This document shows, one piece after another, positions 36,115 through 44,001 of a DNA stretch of 54,379 bases; the first letter of the stretch is position 1, and every line of letters begins with the position of its first letter. Both the position numbers and the translations under genes were made by a program. Where the stretch lies: assembly GCA_037447455.1 (NCBI GenBank), contig JBBIGQ010000018.1, positions 1-54,379 on the forward strand. Reading direction: 5' to 3'. This stretch comes from BPGX01 sp037447455 (GTDB lineage: Bacteria; Bacteroidota; Bacteroidia; B-17B0; Aurantibacillaceae). The notes below the pieces were generated by a model, which was not told where the DNA came from, did not search any database, and was given only the letters and a program-made list of their open reading frames with translations.

Positions 36115-36614
36115 TATGTTGTGGTCTTCAATAATTCTTCTTTTGAGTATTTTTTTATCTTGTAGATATTTGCTGAATAAATAAATGAAAAACTTTTTTG
36201 GATGAGGTGTTCCTGATAAAGCAGCTCTATCATTTCATACAACAAAATGTCTTTTTTGAAAGGCACATTATGTGCTACTAAAATTTCTTTGATAGGTGCA
36301 ATGCAGGTTATTCCGTCCTGAAAATTTATTCTTTTATATTGAGAAAATGTTATCTCTACTATTTTTTCTTTTAATTCTATAGATAGTTCCAGAAAAACAG
36401 ACGGCTCATTTTTTAAAAGTAGTAATTTAAATAAAGTATTAACAGATATATTGATTTTACATTCGTTGTAATTTAAACTATACCATTTTTTATTACAAAT
36501 TAAAGAGCAATGGGGCGGTGTGCTTTGCAAACTTGTTAAAACAAGGTAAACAGCATTACTTAATTTATTAAGATGAGATATTGGCTGTAATTTAATTTCA
36601 GTAAAAGAACTCAT
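36114..36614 (-). CDS. Hypothetical protein
   Basis: This 166-residue protein has no signal peptide, no membrane segment and no motif I recognise. It contains VFLELSIELKEKIVEITFSQ, a hydrophobic strand segment, and a Lys-rich end (IYKIKKYSKEELLKTTT). It begins 19 bases after sppA and its stop overlaps the start of the membrane protein at 36114 by one base. sppA, this gene and the next probably share a transcript. A partner of the membrane protein is a guess from the coupling. Confidence 0.65.
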   Translation of the reverse strand: MSSFTEIKLQPISHLNKLSNAVYLVLTSLQSTPPHCSLICNKKWYSLNYNECKINISVNTLFKLLLLKNEPSVFLELSIELKEKIVEITFSQYKRINFQDGITCIAPIKEILVAHNVPFKKDILLYEMIELLYQEHLIQKSFSFIYSANIYKIKKYSKEELLKTTT

Positions 36615-36633
36615 TATTATTACAATAAGAGTA

Positions 36634-38439
36634 TTAAAAAATCTCTACTTCATAAGGTAGCAAAGTAAAATAATAGGGTTGATGATTCTTTAAGGTTTGC
36701 TTAAGTAACCAAATGTTTTGATATGTTTTGCCTAATTGTGCTTTTATCCATTTTTCCTGCAAAGCATCATCGTCTTGATTAAAGTTTTCCATCAATTGTT
36801 GGAAAGGGGCTTTTGCTTTTGGGTATTCAACAAGGTCAAATTTTTCTAAATTAACTTTTTTAGCAGCAAAAGCAATGGCATCTTCTAAAGAGCCAATTTC
36901 ATCAGCTAGTTTAAGTTTTACGGCATCTGCACCGCTCCACACTCTACCTTGCCCAATATTATCTACATAAGATTTATCTAACTTTCTGCCTTTACTCACT
37001 CTGTCAATGAAGGTACCATAAACTTTTTCAATACTGTGCATAATTACATTGTATTCTTTGGGTTGTACAGGCCTTTGCACACCCATAAAATCTGCATAAG
37101 CATTGGTTTTTACGGTATCTACATAAATTCCCAAATCTTTTTGCATTAAACCCTGAATATTGGGCAACATTCCAAAAACCCCGATAGATCCGGTAATCGT
37201 ATTATGATCTGTAAAAATATAATCGGCACCGCAACTAATATAATATCCGCCGCTGGCAGCCACTTCTCCAAAAGAAACAATAACGGGCTTTTTCTTTTTC
37301 AACGCTTCAATGGCTTGCCAGATCGCTTCACTGGCAAATGCACTTCCGCCCGGTGAATTCACACGAATGACAAGTGCTTTCACTTTTTTATCATTTTCCA
37401 CCTTTTCAATTAATTTCAAAAACTTTGAGGGTACTATCACTTCGTCATCTGAATAATCAATGTAGTCAATGATTTGACCACCTGCATAAATCACCGCAAT
37501 TTTATTAGAATTGCCATCATCGTATTTTTCGTTGGCTTTCTTTTTATAGCGATGATAACTTACTAAAAACTTTTTGTTATCTTCTGAGTTAACTAAACTT
37601 TGAAGCATCTTTTCAACACTTTGCTCATCAGTAAGCATATCCACTAACTTATATTGAAGAGCGGATTCTGCGTCTTTAATAACTAATTCATTTGCCCATT
37701 GATGTAGTTTCTCTTTTGGAATACCACGGCTTGCAGATATTTTATTCAAAATGTCGCTCCAAACAGAATTTAAGATGCCACGCATTTGCTGACGATTTTC
37801 TTCGCTCATTTTATCTAACATAAATGGTTCGACCGCACTCTTAAATTTACCGTGTCGGAAAATTTGCACCTGAATATCTAACTTTTCTAACATCTTTTTG
37901 AAAAATGAAATTTGAGATGCTAATCCTTTCCACATCAAATTACCTTGTGGATTTAATATAATTTTATCCGCAACACTCGCTAAATAATAATCTCCCTGAA
38001 AATAATTGTCGGCATAAACATAAATCCACTTGCCCGATTTTTTAAATGTTTGCAACGCTTTTCTCAATTCTTCCAATTGTGCAACCGAAGCAGAGAATGG
38101 ATAAACCCGAATATAAATCCCTTTGATGTTTTCATCTTTAGCAGCGACTTCAATAGTACGAATCATTTGGGATAAAACAAGGTCTTTGTCATCCAACAAT
38201 TCTCTAAAATCAAAACTCCACACATCTTTTCTCGCTACATCTTTAACTTCTCCTTTTAATTCTAATTTCAACACTGCATTTTTTTCAACAGTTCCCTCTG
38301 ACTCAATTTTTACCTGCTTTGTATCTATAGCATCTGCTACAGATTTTGTAATGGCTGCAAAAAGCACAATTGCTAAAATGACCAATCCAACCACTACACC
38401 TAAAAAGGCCCCTAAACATCCACCAAAAAATTGTTTCAT
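36634..38439 (-). CDS. sppA: Signal peptide peptidase SppA, 67K type
   Basis: The 601-residue membrane-bound serine protease degrades signal peptides left in the inner membrane. It has an N-terminal membrane segment (about 10-31) and two tandem S49 halves. The catalytic Lys is Lys200 in GKFKSAVEPF of the first half and the nucleophile Ser396 in GEVAASGGYY of the second; VRVNSPGGSAFASEA (about 359-371) lies before it. Length fits the E. coli long type. A consensus promoter lies at 38461-38491. It is divergent from folK. Confidence 0.95.
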   Translation of the reverse strand: MKQFFGGCLGAFLGVVVGLVILAIVLFAAITKSVADAIDTKQVKIESEGTVEKNAVLKLELKGEVKDVARKDVWSFDFRELLDDKDLVLSQMIRTIEVAAKDENIKGIYIRVYPFSASVAQLEELRKALQTFKKSGKWIYVYADNYFQGDYYLASVADKIILNPQGNLMWKGLASQISFFKKMLEKLDIQVQIFRHGKFKSAVEPFMLDKMSEENRQQMRGILNSVWSDILNKISASRGIPKEKLHQWANELVIKDAESALQYKLVDMLTDEQSVEKMLQSLVNSEDNKKFLVSYHRYKKKANEKYDDGNSNKIAVIYAGGQIIDYIDYSDDEVIVPSKFLKLIEKVENDKKVKALVIRVNSPGGSAFASEAIWQAIEALKKKKPVIVSFGEVAASGGYYISCGADYIFTDHNTITGSIGVFGMLPNIQGLMQKDLGIYVDTVKTNAYADFMGVQRPVQPKEYNVIMHSIEKVYGTFIDRVSKGRKLDKSYVDNIGQGRVWSGADAVKLKLADEIGSLEDAIAFAAKKVNLEKFDLVEYPKAKAPFQQLMENFNQDDDALQEKWIKAQLGKTYQNIWLLKQTLKNHQPYYFTLLPYEVEIF

Positions 38440-38460
38440 AACAAATAAATTTTAGTGCTT

Positions 38461-38491
38461 CAAATATACCTTTTGTATTTTTACCTTCCAA
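38461..38491 (-). promoter_or_regulatory. Promoter of sppA
   Basis: On the minus strand TTG (38491-38489), a 20-base gap and TATATTTG (38468-38461) are an exact consensus match, 22 bases before the sppA start. Confidence 0.75.
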
Positions 38492-38508
38492 AATTTATCA
38501 ACCTATTT

Positions 38509-38988
38509 ATGAATAATGTATATTTAGGAATTGGCAGTAATATCTACCCCAGATTATTTTATATTTATTGTGCTTTCAATCAGATAGAAAAACAAATAGG
38601 AAAAATCGTTCAAAAATCTTCTATTCATCAAACAGAACCCTGGAATATGCCTGTTGACACACCTTTTTTCTATAACTTGTGTGTGCATATTCAAACAAAT
38701 TTCTCTCATGATGAAGTATTACAAAGAATTTTAGAAATAGAGAAATCATTAGGACGAATAAAAACATTTCAGAAAAATACAATCTATCAATCACGCACGA
38801 TTGATATTGATATTTTATTGTTTAATGCTGTTATCATCACATCAGAACATCTTATTATCCCTCATCCTTATTTGCATCAAAGAAAATTTGTTTTATTGCC
38901 TCTATCAGAAATTGCAGGGAATACAGAACATCCTGTTCTAAAAACATCTATTCAAAATTTATTATACAATGAAACTCATTTGCATTGA
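38509..38988 (+). CDS. folK: 2-amino-4-hydroxy-6-hydroxymethyldihydropteridine diphosphokinase
   Basis: The protein of 159 residues (HPPK) transfers pyrophosphate from ATP to 6-hydroxymethyl-dihydropterin in folate synthesis. Family segments: NVYLGIGSNIYPR at the N-terminus, QTEPWNMPVDTPFFYNLCV and RIKTFQKNTIYQSRTIDIDILLF, where the last Asp residues hold magnesium. The ATG at 38509 is preferred over 38455 because the extra residues do not fit the family. It overlaps the start of the kinase gene by 20 bases. Confidence 0.93.
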   Translation: MNNVYLGIGSNIYPRLFYIYCAFNQIEKQIGKIVQKSSIHQTEPWNMPVDTPFFYNLCVHIQTNFSHDEVLQRILEIEKSLGRIKTFQKNTIYQSRTIDIDILLFNAVIITSEHLIIPHPYLHQRKFVLLPLSEIAGNTEHPVLKTSIQNLLYNETHLH

Positions 38989-39562
38989 AGGCATTATTGG
39001 TAGTGGTAAAACCACATTAGTAGATTGGTTGTATCAGTATTATCAAACAAAATATAAAGCCCTTGTATTGAAAGAAAAATTTGAAGATAATAACCTATTA
39101 GAATTATTTTACCGTGAGCCACAGAAATATAATTTTTTAGTAGAATATAGTTTTTTAATCAATCGTTTTCATCAACTCCATCAATGCCTCCAATCTTCCG
39201 ATAATGAAATCATTTTTGCGGATTATTGCTTTAGAAAATGCTTATGGTTTGCTGAAAACAATTTACCTAAACAGCATTATGATCTCTTTAAAGAACATTT
39301 TTATCATCTTGAAAAAGAATTAAACGTTCAACCGGATCTTTTGATTTTTATGGATGTGCCACCCCAAAAAGCATTACAAAACATTGAACAACGAAACAGA
39401 AAAATGGAGCGATTTATATCTTTGGATTATCTTCAAAATCTGTACTCTATTTACAAGCAACACATCACACAATTACAAATACCTACTGTGATTCTACCTG
39501 TAGAAAATTACGATACAATGTACCCGAAAGTCATTGAGAAAATAAATAAATTTCTGCTTTAG
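38969..39562 (+). CDS. Deoxynucleoside kinase family protein
   Basis: The 197-residue protein has a P-loop GIIGSGKTT at residues 8-16, an E-x-F/lid-type region KEKFEDNNLLELFYREPQKY, and a FADYCFRKCLWFAENNLP segment equivalent to the substrate-site D-R-S region. DVPPQKALQNIEQRNRKMER is the family's LID Arg helix. It phosphorylates a deoxynucleoside in salvage; the base specificity cannot be read. It overlaps folK by 20 bases, a common Bacteroidota pair. Confidence 0.88.
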   Translation: MKLICIEGIIGSGKTTLVDWLYQYYQTKYKALVLKEKFEDNNLLELFYREPQKYNFLVEYSFLINRFHQLHQCLQSSDNEIIFADYCFRKCLWFAENNLPKQHYDLFKEHFYHLEKELNVQPDLLIFMDVPPQKALQNIEQRNRKMERFISLDYLQNLYSIYKQHITQLQIPTVILPVENYDTMYPKVIEKINKFLL

Positions 39563-39636
39563 TGCCTTGTTTTTTATCGTTAGCATTGAAAGTTTCAAGA
39601 TATTCATTTGTAAAACAATCTAAAAAAATTAAATTG

Positions 39637-39644
39637 TATATTTG
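39637..39644 (+). promoter_or_regulatory. -7 box upstream of the NifU-like gene
   Basis: TATATTTG matches TAnnTTTG, 24 bases before the ATG at 39669. The nearest TTG is about 26 bases upstream, a little far. Confidence 0.5.
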
Positions 39645-39668
39645 CCACTTTAACAGAGTTTTTATTCT

Positions 39669-39908
39669 ATGCCCAACCATAAAGACATAACCGAACGCGT
39701 TCAAAGCGCACTCAACGAAATTCGGCCTTATCTTCAAGCTGACAATGGCGATGTTGAGTTAGTAGAATGTTCCAATCATAAAATAAAACTACGATTTACC
39801 GGCACTTGCAAGACCTGTGATATGCAATATTACACCTTTAAAGCAGCCATCGAAGAAACAATAAAAAACAAAGTTCCTGAAATCTCTGAAATCCAAATTG
39901 TCAGCTAA
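39669..39908 (+). CDS. NifU C-terminal domain (Fe-S scaffold) protein
   Basis: This 79-residue protein is a solo NifU C-terminal domain: VQSALNEIRPYLQADNGDVELVE, then TGTCKTCDMQYYTFKAAIEETI with the C-x-x-C pair (Cys at about 52 and 55) that holds an Fe-S cluster. It lacks the N-terminal IscU-like part. Family members act as Fe-S scaffold or carrier proteins. It is followed after 13 bases by metF. Confidence 0.92.
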   Translation: MPNHKDITERVQSALNEIRPYLQADNGDVELVECSNHKIKLRFTGTCKTCDMQYYTFKAAIEETIKNKVPEISEIQIVS

Positions 39909-39921
39909 ACCATTTATCCTT

Positions 39922-40875
39922 ATGAAGCTCATAGACATTTTAAAAAAATCTTCTGATACCTTATTTTCAATAGAAATTTTACCTCCTTTAAAAGGCAAAA
40001 GTATTCAGAGCGTCTATAGCAACATTGATCCGCTTTTAGAGTTTAATCCGGCTTTTATTGATGTTACCTACCACCGTGAAGAATACGTTTATAAAAAGAG
40101 GCCCGGTGGCTATCTTGAAAAAGTGAGCGTCCGCAAAAGACCGGGTACTGTGGGAATTTGTGCTGCCTTGATGTATAAGTATAATATAGAAGCCGTCCCA
40201 CACATGATCTGTGGTGGTTTTAATAAAGAAGAAACCGAGAATGCGTTGATAGATTTACACTTTTTGGGCATTCAAAATGTATTAGCTCTTCGTGGAGATA
40301 GTATTAAATCTGAGCCGTATTTTGTTCCGGAGCCGGGTGGTCATGCTTATGCCATTGATTTAGTCAAACAAATAGCCGCAATGAACAAAGGAATTTATCT
40401 GGATGAAGAAATGAAAGATACTGAACCAACGGATTTTTGTATTGGTGTAGCCGGTTACCCGGAAAAACACTTTGAAGCGCCCAATTTGCAAGCCGATCTT
40501 ATCCACCTGAAACAAAAAATTGATGCTGGTGCGCATTATATTGTTACACAAATGTTTTTTGACAATAAAAAATATTTCCAGTTTATTGAAAAGGTGCGTG
40601 AACTGGGCATTAACGTGCCAATTATACCCGGCATTAAAATTTTATCTTCCAAAAAACAACTACTCACCATTCCAAAAATTTTTAATGTAGAAATTCCGTT
40701 TGAACTTTTTCAGGAGGTCAATAAATGCAAAAGCGATGAAGAAGCGCATCAGGTAGGCATAGAATGGTGCGTGTACCAATGCAAAGACCTTATTCAACAA
40801 AAAGCACCTTGTCTTCATTTTTATACAATGGGAAATACAGAACTTACCAAACAAGTTGTTCAACAAATTTTTTAA
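39922..40875 (+). CDS. metF: Methylenetetrahydrofolate reductase
   Basis: The protein of 317 residues is the FAD TIM-barrel enzyme that reduces methylene-THF to methyl-THF for methionine synthesis. Segments: LFSIEILPPLKGKS (catalytic Glu), FIDVTYHREEY, PHMICGGFNKEETENAL, NVLALRGDSIK and DAGAHYIVTQMFFDN. The ATG at 39922 fits better than 39898. It follows the NifU-like gene by 13 bases and is 4 bases from the favoured start of ftsX. Confidence 0.95.
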   Translation: MKLIDILKKSSDTLFSIEILPPLKGKSIQSVYSNIDPLLEFNPAFIDVTYHREEYVYKKRPGGYLEKVSVRKRPGTVGICAALMYKYNIEAVPHMICGGFNKEETENALIDLHFLGIQNVLALRGDSIKSEPYFVPEPGGHAYAIDLVKQIAAMNKGIYLDEEMKDTEPTDFCIGVAGYPEKHFEAPNLQADLIHLKQKIDAGAHYIVTQMFFDNKKYFQFIEKVRELGINVPIIPGIKILSSKKQLLTIPKIFNVEIPFELFQEVNKCKSDEEAHQVGIEWCVYQCKDLIQQKAPCLHFYTMGNTELTKQVVQQIF

Positions 40876-40879
40876 GGAA

Positions 40880-41731
40880 ATGAAATCGCTTAGCCCATCT
40901 TCAATTACTGTAATCATTAGCCTGGCTTTAGTGTTGTTTATGTTAGGCATTACCACAATGGTACTTTACAACGCTCAAAAATTAACTATTTACATTAAAG
41001 AAAACATCGGTTTTCAGATTTACCTAAAAGACAGTATCCCTGAAAATAACCTAACTACTTTACAGAACGAATTAGCCCAAATGCCCTTTACAAAAGAAAT
41101 TAAATATGTATCAAAAGAAGAGGCAGCAGAACAATTAAAAAAAGATTTAGGAGAAGATTTTATTTCTTTCTTGGGCTATAATCCTTTATCCCCACTCATT
41201 GAAATTAAATTGAACGCCGATTATGCGAATAACGATAGTTTACAAAAAATAGAACGGGCACTTTCTGATAATATTTATATTAAAGAAATTGCTTATCAGA
41301 AAAATCTGATTGACAAAATTAATAAAAATACTAAAATTATTGTGTTATATCTATCTACTTTTGCCATTTTACTGTTGATTGTGGCGGTAGCACTTATTAA
41401 TAATACCATTCGCTTATCTATCTATTCCCGTCGGTTTTTAATTCGCACCATGTATTTAGTGGGCGCTACTAAATTTTTTATAGGAAAACCATTTATATTA
41501 AAAAGTATTATTCAAGGACTTGTTGCTTCTTTGATAAGTGCTATAATGCTCACCACATTGTGGTATATCAGTATACAATATATTCCTCAAATCAGCAGTT
41601 TACAAACAACCGGAATGTGGCTCATTACATTTACTTCTATTTTTGTATCCGGTATTTTAATTGCCGCTTTAAGCGCATGGGCTTCCGTTTCCTATTATTT
41701 ACGATTACAATACTCAGACCTTTATCTTTAA
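40880..41731 (+). CDS. ftsX: FtsX-like permease (cell division)
   Basis: The protein of 283 residues has an N-terminal membrane segment (about 10-33), an extracytoplasmic domain with LKDSIPENNLTTLQNELAQMPF and VSKEEAAEQLKKDLGEDFISFLGYNPLSPLIEIKLN, and three further membrane segments near the end. This is the FtsX form. With FtsE it activates peptidoglycan hydrolases at the division site. ftsE is not in the window. An upstream ATG at 40856 overlaps metF; 40880 is preferred, 4 bases after the metF stop. Confidence 0.92.
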   Translation: MKSLSPSSITVIISLALVLFMLGITTMVLYNAQKLTIYIKENIGFQIYLKDSIPENNLTTLQNELAQMPFTKEIKYVSKEEAAEQLKKDLGEDFISFLGYNPLSPLIEIKLNADYANNDSLQKIERALSDNIYIKEIAYQKNLIDKINKNTKIIVLYLSTFAILLLIVAVALINNTIRLSIYSRRFLIRTMYLVGATKFFIGKPFILKSIIQGLVASLISAIMLTTLWYISIQYIPQISSLQTTGMWLITFTSIFVSGILIAALSAWASVSYYLRLQYSDLYL

Positions 41732-41796
41732 TTAAATAAATTTGAATAATTCTATCATTTTCTTAAAATTTGCACTAATCAAAAGCAGCGCGAATA

Positions 41797-42324
41797 ATGA
41801 ACTTAAATCAAAAAATAAAAAACGCTATCAGAGAAGTTCCGGATTTTCCTTCGCCGGGAGTTAATTTCAAGGATATTACACCGATATTTGAAAATCCAGA
41901 ACTGTGCAAGGAAATTATAGATGGATTTATTTCAGCATTACCTGAAAAACCAGAGGCGGTAATTGGCATTGAAAGTCGTGGTTTTTTATTTGGTTTTTTA
42001 TTGGCCTATCAACTAAAAGTGCCCTTTATTCTTGCTCGTAAGGCCGGAAAACTTCCCTATAAAACAGTAAAGGCAGAATACACATTAGAATACGGCTCTG
42101 CTGCTATTGAAATTAATGAAGGTAGCATTCAATTTGGACAAAAAATCCTTATTCACGATGATTTACTAGCAACAGGGGGCACTGCATCAGCGGCAGCAGA
42201 ACTTGTAAAAATGCATCAGGCAGATGTTTTAGCATTTACTTTTCTAATAGAATTAACTTCTTTAAAAGGAAGAGAAAAACTTCAAAATTATTCTAAGAAT
42301 ATCATTTGTTTAACTCAATACTAA
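41797..42324 (+). CDS. apt: Adenine phosphoribosyltransferase
   Basis: The 175-residue type I phosphoribosyltransferase turns adenine and PRPP into AMP. Segments: IREVPDFPSPGVNFKDITPIF at the N-terminus, GIESRGFLFGFLLAYQL and the PRPP loop KILIHDDLLATGGTASAAAEL. Length is normal. It follows ftsX by 65 bases and has a one-mismatch -7 box (AAAATTTG) upstream. It is followed 10 bases later by acyl-CoA dehydrogenase. Confidence 0.96.
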   Translation: MNLNQKIKNAIREVPDFPSPGVNFKDITPIFENPELCKEIIDGFISALPEKPEAVIGIESRGFLFGFLLAYQLKVPFILARKAGKLPYKTVKAEYTLEYGSAAIEINEGSIQFGQKILIHDDLLATGGTASAAAELVKMHQADVLAFTFLIELTSLKGREKLQNYSKNIICLTQY

Positions 42325-42334
42325 ATTTAAAACT

Positions 42335-43474
42335 ATGAATTTTGAATTGACAGAAAATCAAAAAATGATTGCCGAAATGGTGCGGGCATTTGCCAAAGAA
42401 CACATCGCACCATACGTAATGGAATGGGACGAAAAACAAATTTTTCCAGTAGACACTTTCAAAAAAATGGGAGAACTCGGATTATTAGGCGTTCTCGTCC
42501 CACAAGAATATGGCGGCAGCGGATTTGGCTATCTGGAATATATCACAGCCATTATAGAACTGGCAAAAGTTTGCGGGGCTATTGGATTATCTATAGCCGC
42601 TCATAATTCACTTTGTACAGGACACATTCTTCAGCATGGTAGCGAAGAACAAAAACGCAAATACCTTCCTAAATTGGCCACTGGTGAATGGATTGGTGCA
42701 TGGGGATTGACAGAACATAATACTGGTTCGGATGCAGGATGGATGAATACTACAGCTGTAAAAGATGGAGATTATTACATTCTCAATGGAGCTAAAAACT
42801 TTATTACGCATGCTATTAGCGGCGATGTAGCAGTGGTCATAGCTCGCACAGGCGAAAAAGGAGATAGCCACGGAATGAGTGCTTTTATCATTGAAAAAGG
42901 AACACCCGGTTTCTTTTCCGGTAAAAAAGAAAACAAACTTGGCATGCGTGCCAGCGAAACAGCAGAACTAATTTTTCAGGATTGCAAAGTGCATAAATCA
43001 CAACTCATTGGCAAAGAAGGGGAAGGATTTATACAAGCCATGAAAGTATTAGACGGAGGAAGAATTTCCATTGCAGCATTATCCTGCGGAATAGCCCGTG
43101 GTGCTTACGAAGCCGCTCTTAAATACGCCAAAGAAAGAATACAATTCGGAAAACCAATTGCTCAACATCAAGCCATTGCTTTTAAACTGGCGGATATGAC
43201 CACTGAAATAGAAGCCGCAGAACTTCTGACTTATCAGGCCGGAGATATGAAAAACCGTGGATTAAGAGTTACAAAAGAAGGTGCTTTTGCGAAGTATTAT
43301 GCCTCAGAAGTGGCAGTAAAAGTAAGTACAGAAGCGGTGCAAATTTTTGGAGGATATGGTTATACAAAAGATTTTCCGGCAGAAAAATATTACAGAGATA
43401 GTAAGTTGTGTACTATTGGAGAAGGCACAAGCGAAATTCAAAAGTTAGTCATTTCAAGACAAATCATGGGGTAA
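42335..43474 (+). CDS. Acyl-CoA dehydrogenase
   Basis: The 379-residue FAD enzyme of the short/medium-chain acyl-CoA dehydrogenase family oxidises acyl-CoA to enoyl-CoA. Segments: LTENQKMIAEMVRAFAKEHIAP, GLTEHNTGSDAGWM (FAD loop), FITHAISGDVAVVIART, QIFGGYGYTKDFPAEKYYRDSK and the catalytic Glu region IGEGTSEIQ near the end. The acyl length cannot be read. It lies 10 bases after apt and 13 bases before rpiB, on one likely transcript. Confidence 0.94.
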   Translation: MNFELTENQKMIAEMVRAFAKEHIAPYVMEWDEKQIFPVDTFKKMGELGLLGVLVPQEYGGSGFGYLEYITAIIELAKVCGAIGLSIAAHNSLCTGHILQHGSEEQKRKYLPKLATGEWIGAWGLTEHNTGSDAGWMNTTAVKDGDYYILNGAKNFITHAISGDVAVVIARTGEKGDSHGMSAFIIEKGTPGFFSGKKENKLGMRASETAELIFQDCKVHKSQLIGKEGEGFIQAMKVLDGGRISIAALSCGIARGAYEAALKYAKERIQFGKPIAQHQAIAFKLADMTTEIEAAELLTYQAGDMKNRGLRVTKEGAFAKYYASEVAVKVSTEAVQIFGGYGYTKDFPAEKYYRDSKLCTIGEGTSEIQKLVISRQIMG

Positions 43475-43487
43475 AATATTATGAAAT

Positions 43488-43928
43488 ATGAAAATAGCCA
43501 TTGGTAGTGATCATGCAGGTTTTGAATTAAAAGAATTTTTAAAGAACTATCTATTATCTAAAAATTATGAGGTTTTGGATAAAGGAACCAATAGTTCTGA
43601 ATCTGTTGATTATCCTGACTTTGGGCATGCCGTAGCTTGCGCTGTAAAAAATAATGAAGTAGATTTTGGTATTGTAATTTGCGGTAGTGGGAATGGTATT
43701 AATATGAGTGTGAATAAACATAAAGGTATTCGTGGAGCATTGTGCTGGACACCAGATATAGCACGACTAGCCAAGCAACATAATAATGCCAATATCGTCG
43801 CCTTACCAGGTAGATTTATTGACAAAGAAACAGCCATACAAATTGTGGATGCATACCTCTCTGCAGAATTCGAAAGCGGCCGACATCAAAAACGAATCGA
43901 TAAAATAGAGTTGAATAGTAATTGTTAA
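43488..43928 (+). CDS. rpiB: Ribose-5-phosphate isomerase B
   Basis: The 146-residue enzyme interconverts ribose 5-phosphate and ribulose 5-phosphate. Segments: IAIGSDHAGFELKEFLKN, DYPDFGHAVACAVKNNE and the catalytic-Cys loop GIVICGSGNGINMSVNKHKGIR. It ends a run apt-acyl-CoA dehydrogenase-rpiB. Confidence 0.96.
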   Translation: MKIAIGSDHAGFELKEFLKNYLLSKNYEVLDKGTNSSESVDYPDFGHAVACAVKNNEVDFGIVICGSGNGINMSVNKHKGIRGALCWTPDIARLAKQHNNANIVALPGRFIDKETAIQIVDAYLSAEFESGRHQKRIDKIELNSNC

Positions 43929-43947
43929 TTTATTAATAGCTTTTTGT

Positions 43948-43981
43948 TTGTAAAGGATTTATTCTAAAATTTGTATATTTG
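43948..43981 (+). promoter_or_regulatory. Promoter of the GH18 gene
   Basis: TTG (43948-43950), a 23-base gap and TATATTTG (43974-43981) match the consensus, 20 bases before the ATG at 44002. Confidence 0.65.
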
Positions 43982-44001
43982 CTTTTAAACCTGTTAAATA
44001 T

